From assembly GCF_000413435.1 (NCBI RefSeq), contig NZ_KE340327.1, forward strand, positions 71,667 to 135,666: a DNA stretch of 64,000 nucleotides, given 5' to 3'. Below the pieces are notes generated by a model. It made no database searches. It was given only the letters and a program-made list of their open reading frames with translations, and was not told the origin of the DNA. The translations under genes and the position numbers were made by a program. Below, in pieces: positions 38,293 through 45,634 of this stretch. Each line of letters begins with the position of its first letter. Position 1 is the stretch's first letter. The stretch is from Campylobacter ureolyticus ACS-301-V-Sch3b. GTDB taxonomy: Bacteria; Campylobacterota; Campylobacteria; Campylobacterales; Campylobacteraceae.

Positions 38293-39095
38293 TAAAAATA
38301 GATGGCATAGCAAAAGATCGCCATCCAATTATAAGGGTATTTGACTATCTTTATAGCGGATTTTTAAGTATCGGAGTTATTTTTGTCTTGATAGGGGTTT
38401 GGAAGTTTGTTAGCTTAAATTTAAATGAATTTTTACTTCCAAGTCCCGAAAAGGCATTTAAAAGAGCCTATTTTCTTATCTTAAATTTCAAAGAAAATGA
38501 GATAGATGTGACATTTTATCGTTTTTTCTTGGGATTTTTTATCTCATCGATAATTGGCATAACTCTTGGCTTAATTGCAGGTTGCTTTAAAACTATGAGA
38601 GTCTTTTTAAGACCAATAATCTCTATTTTGCTCTCAATGCCACCAATTGTTTGGATAGTAATGGCACTTTTTTGGTTTGGGTTTGGCGATGTTAGCACGC
38701 TTTTTACAACTATTTTGGTAACAACGCCACTAACATTTGCAAACACACTTTTGGGCGTTGTTAGCATAAGCAAAGAGAGCGCTGAAGTCTTTAAGGCTTA
38801 TAAATTGGGCTTTTTAAAAAAGCTTAAGTTTCTCTATGTGCCACATCTTTTGCCATACATTTTGTCTAGTTTAAGCCTTGCTGTTGCTGTTGCTGTTAAG
38901 ATAACAATTATGGCAGAACTTTTGGGCTCAAATAGCGGCATAGGGGCGAAGATAGCCGATGCAAGAGTTATGCTAGATAGTGTAGATACAATGGCATTTG
39001 TCCTAATAATCCTACTCTTTAGCGCCTTTATCGAGTATCTAGTTATTAAGCCACTCTCAATAATCCTAATACCGTGGCAAAAAGAGCTAAAATGA
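38289..39095 (+). CDS. ABC transporter permease, NitT/TauT type
   Basis: 268 aa with about six membrane helices. The ABC permease EAA-type loop is visible at KESAEVFKAYKLGFLKKLKF (about residues 159-178), followed by LYVPHLLPYILSSLSLAVAV. The overall pattern is that of SsuC/TauC-type permeases (PPIVWIVMALFWFGFGDVST). The start overlaps the binding-protein stop by ATGA and its own stop overlaps the ATPase start by ATGA, so all three are translationally coupled. Confidence 0.9.
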   Translation: MIKIDGIAKDRHPIIRVFDYLYSGFLSIGVIFVLIGVWKFVSLNLNEFLLPSPEKAFKRAYFLILNFKENEIDVTFYRFFLGFFISSIIGITLGLIAGCFKTMRVFLRPIISILLSMPPIVWIVMALFWFGFGDVSTLFTTILVTTPLTFANTLLGVVSISKESAEVFKAYKLGFLKKLKFLYVPHLLPYILSSLSLAVAVAVKITIMAELLGSNSGIGAKIADARVMLDSVDTMAFVLIILLFSAFIEYLVIKPLSIILIPWQKELK

Positions 39096-39790
39096 AGATG
39101 ATTGAAGTTAGAAATTTAAGATATGATATTTTAAATGAAATAATTATAAAAGATTTTAATTTTCAAATGAAAAGTGGAGAAATTTATACTCTTTTTGGAG
39201 CTTCAGGTTGTGGAAAGACGACGCTTTTAAGGCTAATTAGCCAGTTAGAAAAGCCTAAAAAAGGTGAGATAATAAACCAATTTGAAAAAACCACCTATCT
39301 TTTTCAAGAAAATCGCCTCTTAAACAACTTAAATGTTTTAGAAAATATCAGATTGTGTGCAAGCGATGTTGGTGATGATGAGATATATTATCACTTAAAA
39401 ATGGTCGGTTTTCAAAAAAGAGATCTTTACAAATATCCAAATGAGTTAAGTGGCGGCATGGCAAAAAGAGTTGCTTTTATGAGAGCATATCTATCAAAGC
39501 CTGATTTAATGCTTCTTGATGAGCCATTTAGCGGACTTGATATGGACTTAAAAAATTTGCTAGTAAATTTAATAATCCAAAAAGTAGAGAAAAAAGAGCT
39601 ATCTTGCATTTTGGTAACTCATGATAGGTATGAAGCTGTTTTGCTTAGCCATAAAATCAACTTTTTGACCAAAAAAGGAATGAAAGTTTATAAAATTTTA
39701 GAGATTGAGCAAAGTCTTAAAAACAGAGAGATGACTTTTATACAAAACGTTATCAATAGCGAATTTAAGGAAACAATCTACTATGACTAG
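39092..39790 (+). CDS. ABC transporter ATP-binding protein
   Basis: About 232 aa from ATG 39092, chosen because it forms ATGA with the permease stop; an in-frame GTG at 39074 is also possible. Walker A is FGASGCGKTTLLRLI (about residues 33-47), the signature is LSGGMAKRVAFMRA, Walker B is DLMLLDEPFSGLDM, and the switch histidine is in ILVTHDR. The replacement of R/Q by A-K after the signature (GGMAKR) is slightly unusual. It powers the NitT/TauT-type importer and overlaps the NnrS-like gene by 8 nt. Confidence 0.92.
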   Translation: MKMIEVRNLRYDILNEIIIKDFNFQMKSGEIYTLFGASGCGKTTLLRLISQLEKPKKGEIINQFEKTTYLFQENRLLNNLNVLENIRLCASDVGDDEIYYHLKMVGFQKRDLYKYPNELSGGMAKRVAFMRAYLSKPDLMLLDEPFSGLDMDLKNLLVNLIIQKVEKKELSCILVTHDRYEAVLLSHKINFLTKKGMKVYKILEIEQSLKNREMTFIQNVINSEFKETIYYD

Positions 39791-40805
39791 ATATTTTAAT
39801 AACTCAATGAGACTATTTTATATCTCATCTTGCGTTGCTATGATGCTAGGGGTCTGTTTTGCCTTGGCAAAGATGGATATCTATAAATTTATCTTTTTGC
39901 ATATTGCACCAGCTTTTGCATATAGCGGCTTTTTGCTAACTGCCTTAAAGTCGTGGCATAACTACACAAAATCCCTATTTTTAGTGAAAATAACCTTTTA
40001 TTTTGCCATTTTGTTAGCTTTGTTTTTATCTTTTTTTGCACTTAATTTATCATATTTGTTACTTGGAGTCTTTTGGCTTAGTTTTGCTATTGTTGCACTA
40101 TTTTTGATGATAAGAGATGGCAATTTAGCAAACATTAGCATAGCTTTTAGCCTTTTTAGCTTTTTTTTGGTTGAAGTTTTGCTCTTTTTAAACTATGATG
40201 AGAAATTTAGTGAGCTTTTTTTACATTTAAACTTAATTTTACTTTTGATTGTTGGCTTTAAGATTAGCTTAGTCATCGCAAACAAGGCATTAAAAGAGAT
40301 AAAAGATGCAGTTTTTATACCAAACTTTATCGATAAAAACCTAGCTATCTTTTTTATCTTTTTATATATGATAGCTTTTTTATATGACAAAAGTGTTTCA
40401 GGCTATTTTGCCATAGCTGTTGGACTGGTTGTTTTTGCCAAATTGCGTGAGCTTTTTTATCTCATTTTACTTAAAAAGGCATATGTTTTTATCTATTTTT
40501 TAATAACACTTTTTATGGCGATAGGTTACTTTGGGCTTGGAGTTTGTGAGCTGTTTTTGGCTAACTTTAGAGTGTGGATGATAGATTTTTTATATCTCTC
40601 ATCAGTTGTGGCTATGCTTCTTTTTATCTTTAATGTCACCTCTCTTTTGCATAGTAAAGAAGAGTTAAGCTTTACAAACTCAACTAAATTTAGCTTTTTA
40701 GCTCTCTTTTTGAGCGCTATCTTGGGAAACTTTTTATACCTACAAGCTCTCTTGCTTATTACAAGCCTACTTATCTGCATAACAAACCTTAAAAATATTA
40801 AATGA
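39783..40805 (+). CDS. NnrS-like haem/copper membrane protein
   Basis: 340 aa with about ten membrane helices and short loops. The segment FLHIAPAFAYSGFLLTALKS at about residues 38-57 resembles the NnrS family motif (histidine before a helix ending in GFLLTA-x-x-x-W). NnrS proteins are haem- and copper-containing membrane proteins, often controlled by NO-responsive Crp/Fnr regulators, that protect against nitrosative stress. Only the N-terminal motif is convincing; the family call is moderate. It overlaps the ATPase gene by 8 nt and is the last sizeable gene of the operon. Confidence 0.6.
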   Translation: MTRYFNNSMRLFYISSCVAMMLGVCFALAKMDIYKFIFLHIAPAFAYSGFLLTALKSWHNYTKSLFLVKITFYFAILLALFLSFFALNLSYLLLGVFWLSFAIVALFLMIRDGNLANISIAFSLFSFFLVEVLLFLNYDEKFSELFLHLNLILLLIVGFKISLVIANKALKEIKDAVFIPNFIDKNLAIFFIFLYMIAFLYDKSVSGYFAIAVGLVVFAKLRELFYLILLKKAYVFIYFLITLFMAIGYFGLGVCELFLANFRVWMIDFLYLSSVVAMLLFIFNVTSLLHSKEELSFTNSTKFSFLALFLSAILGNFLYLQALLLITSLLICITNLKNIK

Positions 40806-40897
40806 AAGCAGAAGTTGTATTGGTAAGAGCAGTTTTATTAAATCAAAATTGTATAACTAACTGTATAACTAAAAATCAGATAGCTAAATTTAAGTGA
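40802..40897 (+). CDS. Possible 31-aa peptide coupled to the NnrS-like gene
   Basis: An ATG at 40802 overlaps the NnrS-like stop (ATGA) and opens a 31-codon frame ending in TGA 40895-40897. The peptide (MKAEVVLVRAVLLNQNCITN and 11 more residues) contains CITNCIT, produced by a 12-bp tandem repeat. It matches nothing I recognise. The coupling pattern is the same as elsewhere in this operon, but so short a frame can arise by chance. Confidence 0.2.
   Translation: MKAEVVLVRAVLLNQNCITNCITKNQIAKFK
40850..40872. repeat. Two tandem copies of TGTATAACTAA
   Basis: TGTATAACTAA at 40850-40860 and again at 40862-40872, a 12-bp period. It lies between the end of the accessory operon and tRNA-Leu. No function is apparent. 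Confidence 0.6.
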
Positions 40898-40911
40898 ATA
40901 TCGTTAAAAAG

Positions 40912-40998
40912 TGGTGCCCGAGGCCGGAATTGAACCGGCACGGAGTTGCCTCCGCCAGATTTTGAGTCTGGTGCGTCTACCAATTTCACCACTCGGGC
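40912..40998 (-). tRNA. tRNA-Leu (anticodon CAA)
   Basis: Read on the minus strand it begins GCCCGAGTGGTGAAATTGG and ends GGGCACCA with CCA encoded. Acceptor stem GCCCGAG pairs with CTCGGGC. The anticodon arm is CCAGA-CTCAAAA-TCTGG, giving anticodon CAA (leucine, UUG codons). A long variable arm (GGAGGCAACTCC region) confirms a class II tRNA, and the T arm contains GGTTCAATTCC. It marks the right end of the accessory locus. Confidence 0.95.
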
Positions 40999-41057
40999 AT
41001 TTAAAAGGCACCATTGTATCAAAAAATATTTTAAAGATTATTTAAAATGTAGAAAAA

Positions 41058-41081
41058 AGGATGCCAAATTTAAGGCATCCT
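41058..41081 (-). terminator. Rho-independent terminator of hup
   Basis: AGGATGCC (41058-41065) and GGCATCCT (41074-41081) form an 8-bp stem with an 8-nt loop. Read on the minus strand it follows the HU gene and is followed by a run of T (complement of AAAAAA at 41053-41058). Confidence 0.85.
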
Positions 41082-41088
41082 AAAAAAA

Positions 41089-41385
41089 TTATTTTTTCTT
41101 TGCTTTTTTAGAAGCAGCAACTGCATCTTTAAGTTGTTTACCAACTTTGAATTTAACAACATTTGTAGCTGGTGATTTGTAAGTTTTGTTAGTTCCAGGA
41201 ACTTTACCTTCTCTTGCAGCTCTAACAGCAACATCAAAAGATCCAAAGCCTATAAAGCTTATTGAATCACCTTTTACTAAGCACTCTTTAATACCTTCAA
41301 GTATTGCATCAAGTGCAATTGAAGTATCTTTTTTTGTCATATCTGCTTTTTTAGCAACTAAATCAATAAATTCTGCTTTTTTCAT
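41089..41385 (-). CDS. hup: DNA-binding protein HU
   Basis: 98 aa, normal HU length. The N-terminus MKKAEFIDLVAKKADMTKKD, the core GDSISFIGFGSFDVAVRAAR and the DNA-arm region GKVPGTNKTYKSPATNVVKF are classic HU/IHF sequence. The C-terminus is lysine-rich. HU bends and compacts DNA as a dimer. It stands alone on the minus strand with AAGGATAA before the ATG and a clear terminator after it. Confidence 0.96.
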   Translation of the reverse strand: MKKAEFIDLVAKKADMTKKDTSIALDAILEGIKECLVKGDSISFIGFGSFDVAVRAAREGKVPGTNKTYKSPATNVVKFKVGKQLKDAVAASKKAKKK

Positions 41386-41463
41386 AGAATTATCCTTTTA
41401 ATAAGATGTTTTGTAAGAACCATTTTACAATACTTTTATAAAAAAAACAATGTTTTTTTATCT

Positions 41464-41488
41464 AAATTTGCACTTTATAGGCAAATTT
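41464..41488. repeat. Inverted repeat between hup and yaaA
   Basis: AAATTTGC (41464-41471) and GCAAATTT (41481-41488), 8-bp arms with a 9-nt loop, in the 170-bp gap upstream of hup. No T-run follows on either strand. A chance hairpin in A+T-rich DNA is possible; otherwise nothing is seen in this gap. Confidence 0.3.
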
Positions 41489-41555
41489 GAGTGAATTTAA
41501 GGCAATATTTGTGTTATTTTTATCTAAATACGGTTTTTATAAGCTTAAATATAGC

Positions 41556-42284
41556 TTAGTTTTTAATTTCAAAAATAAATTCTTGTTTGTTTTTTATCTC
41601 TTGAATTTCTAATAAAATCAACTCATTTATATTTATATTTTTAAACTCATCAACACTTTTAATATTATTTTTTGCCATTTCTTTTAAGATTAAACCTCGG
41701 TAATGCTTTGCATAATGGCTTACAACTTTGCCATTTTTTATAAATTTAAGTGTAAAAAAAGGTTTTTTTATAGTGTAAAATTTCTCATAAAACGAAGCTC
41801 TTAAATCTAAAATTTCATCATCTTTTAGATATTCGTCTAAATTACTTGAAAAGTTATCTTTATAAAATTTTTCAATGTTTAAATTTGGTAATTTTGCACC
41901 TTGTTTTAGCTTATAGTCGGGTAAAATATCGCTAGCTTTTATAATGCCAAACAAATTTGAAAAAATTAACACATTTTCATCAATATAATGTTTATTTTCT
42001 AAATTTTCATAATCAAGCGATTTATATGCAACTCCGCTATATCTTAAAATAGCTTTTATTCCATTTTTTTCTTTAAATGAGCTTTTATAATGCTTTATCA
42101 AATTTTCATCTTTTAAGCCAAAAAATTGAGATAATTCATTGATATTTAAAGAATTTATATAATTTTCATATTTTTCTAAAACAAATTTTCTTTTATCATT
42201 TAAATTTGGAAAAATAAAATTTCCAACACTCTGGCTTCCTTTTTTTTGGTTTTTTGACTCACTTGGTGAAAATAAGATTTTCAT
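41556..42284 (-). CDS. yaaA: YaaA-family (UPF0246/DUF328) peroxide-stress protein
   Basis: 242 aa. The N-terminal MKILFSPSESKNQ and the later AILRYSGVAYKSLDYENL and HYAKHYRGLILKEMAKNNI are typical YaaA blocks. In E. coli YaaA lowers free intracellular iron during hydrogen peroxide stress and is DNA-binding. That role is family knowledge; here it is a stand-alone gene between HU and tRNA-Arg. Confidence 0.88.
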   Translation of the reverse strand: MKILFSPSESKNQKKGSQSVGNFIFPNLNDKRKFVLEKYENYINSLNINELSQFFGLKDENLIKHYKSSFKEKNGIKAILRYSGVAYKSLDYENLENKHYIDENVLIFSNLFGIIKASDILPDYKLKQGAKLPNLNIEKFYKDNFSSNLDEYLKDDEILDLRASFYEKFYTIKKPFFTLKFIKNGKVVSHYAKHYRGLILKEMAKNNIKSVDEFKNININELILLEIQEIKNKQEFIFEIKN

Positions 42285-42363
42285 TATGTTTCCTTATATA
42301 GTGATTTAATTTTGAAATTTATAAGTCTTTAAAAGTGCATTCAATGGGGTTTTACTAATAAAA

Positions 42364-42440
42364 TGGTACGCCCTAGAAGATTCGAACCTCTGACCTTTTG
42401 AACCGCAATCAAATGCTCTATCCAGCTGAGCTAAGGGCGC
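42364..42440 (-). tRNA. tRNA-Arg (anticodon GCG as read)
   Basis: On the minus strand: acceptor GCGCCCT pairing with AGGGCGT (a G-U at the first pair), D arm GCTC-AGCTGGATA-GAGC, anticodon arm TTTGA-TTGCGGT-TCAAA, T arm AGAGG-TTCGAAT-CTTCT and an encoded CCA. Bases 34-36 are GCG, reading CGC/CGU arginine codons. Most bacteria use ACG (edited to ICG) for this box, so the anticodon deserves a check. Confidence 0.93.
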
Positions 42441-42574
42441 ACAAATAATTAAAAGAGTTTGTATTTTACACAATCTTAACTTAAAATAAGCAAAATTCAG
42501 AAAAATCACTAAATTTATCATATTTTTAATCTTTTTTTACTAATATATAGTGTCAAATTTAAAAAGGTTGGATT

Positions 42575-44041
42575 ATGATACATAAAATTCTTATTGCAAA
42601 CCGTGGAGAGATAGCTGTTAGAGTTATTAGAGCATGTAGAGATTTACATATTAAAAGTGTTGCTATTTATACAAAGCCTGATTTTTCATCATTACACGTA
42701 AGGATAGCCTCAGAGGCTTATGAAGTTGGCGAGCATCCACTTGAGGGATATTTAGATCCTCAAAGGATAGTTGAAGTTGCAAAACACTGTGGTGCAGATG
42801 CGATACATCCAGGATATGGTTTTTTAAGTGAAAACTATGAATTTGCAAAAGCTGTTGAAGATGCGGGACTTATTTTTATTGGACCAAAGCCAGATATTAT
42901 TAGAAAAATGGGTAATAAAAACATAGCTAGATATTTAATGAAAAAAAATGGTATTCCAGTTGTGCCAGGTACTGAAAAGTTAAACAATGAAAATATTGAA
43001 ACCATAAAAAGATATGCTCAACAAATAGGCTATCCAGTTATTTTAAAAGCAAGCGGTGGCGGTGGTGGAAGAGGTATTAGAGAGGTTCATAAAGAAGAGG
43101 ATTTAGAAAGACTTTTAGAAGATTGTAAAAGAGAGGCAAAAGCATTTTTTAATAGTGATGAAGTTTTTATGGAAAAACTTATCATAAACCCTCGCCATAT
43201 TGAGTTTCAAATTTTAGGTGATAATTATGGCAACATAATTCATTTAATGGAAAGAGATTGTTCTATTCAGCGTCGTCATCAAAAAATAATAGAAGTTGCA
43301 CCAAGTCCAACAGTAAGTGAAAATTTAAGAAAAACTATGGGTGTTACAGCAGTTGCTGCTGCAAAAGCTGTAAATTATACAAATGTTGGAACTGTTGAGT
43401 TTTTATTAGATGATTATAATAATTTCTATTTTATGGAGATGAATACTAGAATTCAAGTAGAACACGGCATAACAGAAGAAATTACCGGGGTTGATCTTAT
43501 AGTAAGACAGATAAGGGCTGCAGCTGGTGAGATACTTGATCTTGAGCAAAGTGATATAAAAGCTCAAGGATTTTGTATAGAGGCTAGAATTGTAGCAGAG
43601 GATGCCTCAAAAAACTTTACTCCAGCTCTTGGAAAAGTAACTGGATATTATCCTGCCTTGGGACCTTCTGTTAGGGTTGATAGTCATTTATATAGAGATT
43701 ACAATATTCCTCCTTATTATGATTCGCTTTTGGCAAAACTTATTGTAAGTGGTACAAGTTTTGATTTGGTTGTTAATAAATTTGAAAGAGCTTTGGATGA
43801 ATTTAGTATAGAAGGCGTTACAACAACACTTCCTTTACTTCTTGCAATTAGTCAAAGTAGAGAGTTTAGAAGAGGATTTTTTGATACATCATACACTGAT
43901 AAAAATCTTCCAATGCTTTTAGAAAAAATGCAAATTTATAAAAATAAAAAGAACAAGTTTAAAAAAGAAGATGACTTAAGTATGGTTATAATTGAGGCTG
44001 TTAAGCGTTTTGAAGAGGATTTAAAAGAAGAGGAAAAATAA
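42575..44041 (+). CDS. pycA: Biotin carboxylase subunit, pyruvate carboxylase type (PycA)
   Basis: 488 aa, longer than the ~445 of acetyl-CoA carboxylase AccC. ATP-dependent carboxylation of biotin on a partner subunit. Seen: LIANRGEIAVRVIRACRDL at the N-terminus, GADAIHPGYGFLSENYEFAK, the glycine-rich KASGGGGGRGIREV, ERDCSIQRRHQKIIEVAPSP and MNTRIQVEHGITEEITGVDL. The common VEHP/VEHT is VEHG here. PycA rather than AccC is favoured by GYLDPQRIVE and by the following two genes, which match the C. jejuni pycA neighbourhood as I recall it. The partner PycB is not in the window. Confidence 0.85.
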   Translation: MIHKILIANRGEIAVRVIRACRDLHIKSVAIYTKPDFSSLHVRIASEAYEVGEHPLEGYLDPQRIVEVAKHCGADAIHPGYGFLSENYEFAKAVEDAGLIFIGPKPDIIRKMGNKNIARYLMKKNGIPVVPGTEKLNNENIETIKRYAQQIGYPVILKASGGGGGRGIREVHKEEDLERLLEDCKREAKAFFNSDEVFMEKLIINPRHIEFQILGDNYGNIIHLMERDCSIQRRHQKIIEVAPSPTVSENLRKTMGVTAVAAAKAVNYTNVGTVEFLLDDYNNFYFMEMNTRIQVEHGITEEITGVDLIVRQIRAAAGEILDLEQSDIKAQGFCIEARIVAEDASKNFTPALGKVTGYYPALGPSVRVDSHLYRDYNIPPYYDSLLAKLIVSGTSFDLVVNKFERALDEFSIEGVTTTLPLLLAISQSREFRRGFFDTSYTDKNLPMLLEKMQIYKNKKNKFKKEDDLSMVIIEAVKRFEEDLKEEEK

Positions 44042-44045
44042 AAAT

Positions 44046-44261
44046 ATGAATGATTTTTTTGATGATTTAAAAAATATAAAAAAAGATATGCTTAAAAATG
44101 AAGCTTTTAAACAAAATGCAAAAGAAACAGCAGAAAAAATAAAATCAGAAGATGATGAATTTAAAGTTGAATTTGATAAAGAAAGCATTAAACAAAGAGT
44201 CAAAAGACTTCAAAATGAGTTTTTAGAATATACAAAAGATGAAAATATAAAAAAGATTTAA
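44046..44261 (+). CDS. Small charged hypothetical protein
   Basis: 71 aa, mostly Lys/Asp/Glu, predicted to be nearly all helix or coiled coil (MNDFFDDLKNIKKDMLKNEA; FDKESIKQRVKRLQNEFLEY). No signal peptide or membrane segment. It sits 4 nt after pycA and 2 nt before bpt. A small gene at the same place between pycA and bpt in C. jejuni supports it being a real gene. Function unknown. Confidence 0.75.
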   Translation: MNDFFDDLKNIKKDMLKNEAFKQNAKETAEKIKSEDDEFKVEFDKESIKQRVKRLQNEFLEYTKDENIKKI

Positions 44262-44263
44262 AT

Positions 44264-44995
44264 TTGATAAATATCACTCCTTTTTGCTCTTTAGAAAGCT
44301 TATGTCCATATTTGGGAGATAGACCTAGTAGGACTGAGTATTTGTACATTAAAGGGTGTAATAAATCTCTTAATTCAATTTTAGTAAAGCGTGGATATAG
44401 GCGATTTGGAAGATATTTTCAAAAACCAATTTGTGCAAATTGCAATGAGTGCATAAGTGTTAGAGTAGATGCTTTTAAATTTAAGCCAAGCAAAAGCCAA
44501 AGAAGGGTGATAAGAAAAAATCAACATATAAGATTTTCTTATCACACGCCTTTTGCAGATGAGGAAAGAGTGGAGCTTTTCAAAAAATTTCACAAATTTA
44601 AAAGCCTTCAAAGAGAGTGGAAATATTATGATATAGATGTTTATAAATATTATGATTTATACATTTTAGGATATTTGGATTTTGGCAAGGAAATATCATA
44701 TTATGATGAAAATGGTAAGCTCATCTGTGTGGATTTAGTTGATGTGACAGATGATGGGTTGAGCTCAGTTTATTGTTATTACGATCCAGAATATTTAAAT
44801 TTAAGTCTTGGTAAATTTTCACTATTAAATGAGATAGAAATAGCTAAAAAACTAAATTTAAGGTGGATTTATCTAGGATATTATGTAAAAAATTGTCAAA
44901 GTTTAGAGTATAAAAAGGACTTTTTACCACAAGAAAAATTAAAAGAATATGTAGATTTTGACAAAGAGACAATTTGGGAAGAGTTTAAAATTTAA
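44264..44995 (+). CDS. bpt: Aspartate/glutamate leucyltransferase (Bpt/ATE1-like)
   Basis: 243 aa starting at TTG. It transfers leucine from Leu-tRNA to N-terminal Asp/Glu of proteins, marking them for ClpAP-type degradation. The N-terminal cysteines (CPYLGDRPSRTEY; KPICANCNECISVRVD) and the block FKPSKSQRRVIRKNQHIRFS are characteristic, as is GYYVKNCQSLEYKKDFLP near the C-terminus. It is the end of the pycA transcript; an inverted repeat follows. Confidence 0.92.
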   Translation: MINITPFCSLESLCPYLGDRPSRTEYLYIKGCNKSLNSILVKRGYRRFGRYFQKPICANCNECISVRVDAFKFKPSKSQRRVIRKNQHIRFSYHTPFADEERVELFKKFHKFKSLQREWKYYDIDVYKYYDLYILGYLDFGKEISYYDENGKLICVDLVDVTDDGLSSVYCYYDPEYLNLSLGKFSLLNEIEIAKKLNLRWIYLGYYVKNCQSLEYKKDFLPQEKLKEYVDFDKETIWEEFKI

Positions 44996-45056
44996 AATAT
45001 TTTTTTATATAATAAATTTTTAGAAATGTTAGTATTTGAAATTTTAATTTAAAAAT

Positions 45057-45085
45057 AAATAGTAAGTTTTTTAAGCTTACTATTT
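45057..45085. terminator. Bidirectional terminator between bpt and mog
   Basis: AAATAGTAAG (45057-45066) and CTTACTATTT (45076-45085) form a perfect 10-bp stem with a 9-nt loop between the convergent genes bpt and mog. A T-run (TTTTTT) follows about 7 bp downstream on the plus strand. Confidence 0.65.
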
Positions 45086-45089
45086 AGTA

Positions 45090-45626
45090 TTATTTTTTAA
45101 TTGCACTTTTTGGTCGAAAAACTTTCATTTTTGACTCATCTGTTTTTATATAATTTCCACCTATTAAATCAACGCAGTATGGAATAGCAGGAAAAACAGG
45201 CTCTAAGCACTCTTTTATCGCCTTTGGCTGACCTGGAAGATTTAAAATAAAACTTCTGTTTCTTACTCCTGCTGTTTGTCTTGAAAGTATTGCTGTTGGG
45301 ACAAATTTTAAACTTTCCATTCTCATTAATTCTCCAAAACCAGGCAGTATTTTATCACAAATCGCTTCTGTTGCCTCAGGTGTAACATCTCTTAAGGCTG
45401 GACCAGTGCCACCTGTTGTAAAAATTAAATCACAATTTAACTTATCACAAAATTTAATCAAATTTGATTTTATCAACTCAAAATCATCAGGTATGACTTC
45501 ATAAAAAAACTCAATCTCATTAGTTATCCACTCTTGTAAAATTTCTTTTATGGCATTTCCTGAGATATCTTTATATTCGCCTTTGCTAGCTCTATCACTA
45601 AGAGTTAAAATTCCTACTCTTATCAT
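45090..45626 (-). CDS. mog: Molybdopterin adenylyltransferase (Mog/MoaB family)
   Basis: 178 aa. It activates molybdopterin with ATP before molybdenum insertion. IRVGILTLSDRASKGEYKDI at the N-terminus, the signature TTGGTGPALRDVTPEAT at about residues 70-86, and LPGQPKAIKECLEPVFPAIP are typical. MoaB has the same fold; the length and TTGGTG-x-x-RDVTPEAT fit either. Its product is needed for the molybdenum cofactor of NapA elsewhere in the window. It lies 8 nt after the FtsH-like gene. Confidence 0.9.
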   Translation of the reverse strand: MIRVGILTLSDRASKGEYKDISGNAIKEILQEWITNEIEFFYEVIPDDFELIKSNLIKFCDKLNCDLIFTTGGTGPALRDVTPEATEAICDKILPGFGELMRMESLKFVPTAILSRQTAGVRNRSFILNLPGQPKAIKECLEPVFPAIPYCVDLIGGNYIKTDESKMKVFRPKSAIKK

Positions 45627-45634
45627 TTTTTTCC

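Noticed and set aside
33969..41000. Accessory locus as a genomic island integrated at tRNA-Leu
   Set aside because: The locus ends next to tRNA-Leu, but no integrase lies within it, and I see no direct repeat of the tRNA 3' end at the left border. XerH at 62 kb is the housekeeping recombinase. Transfer remains possible but is not shown by integration marks.
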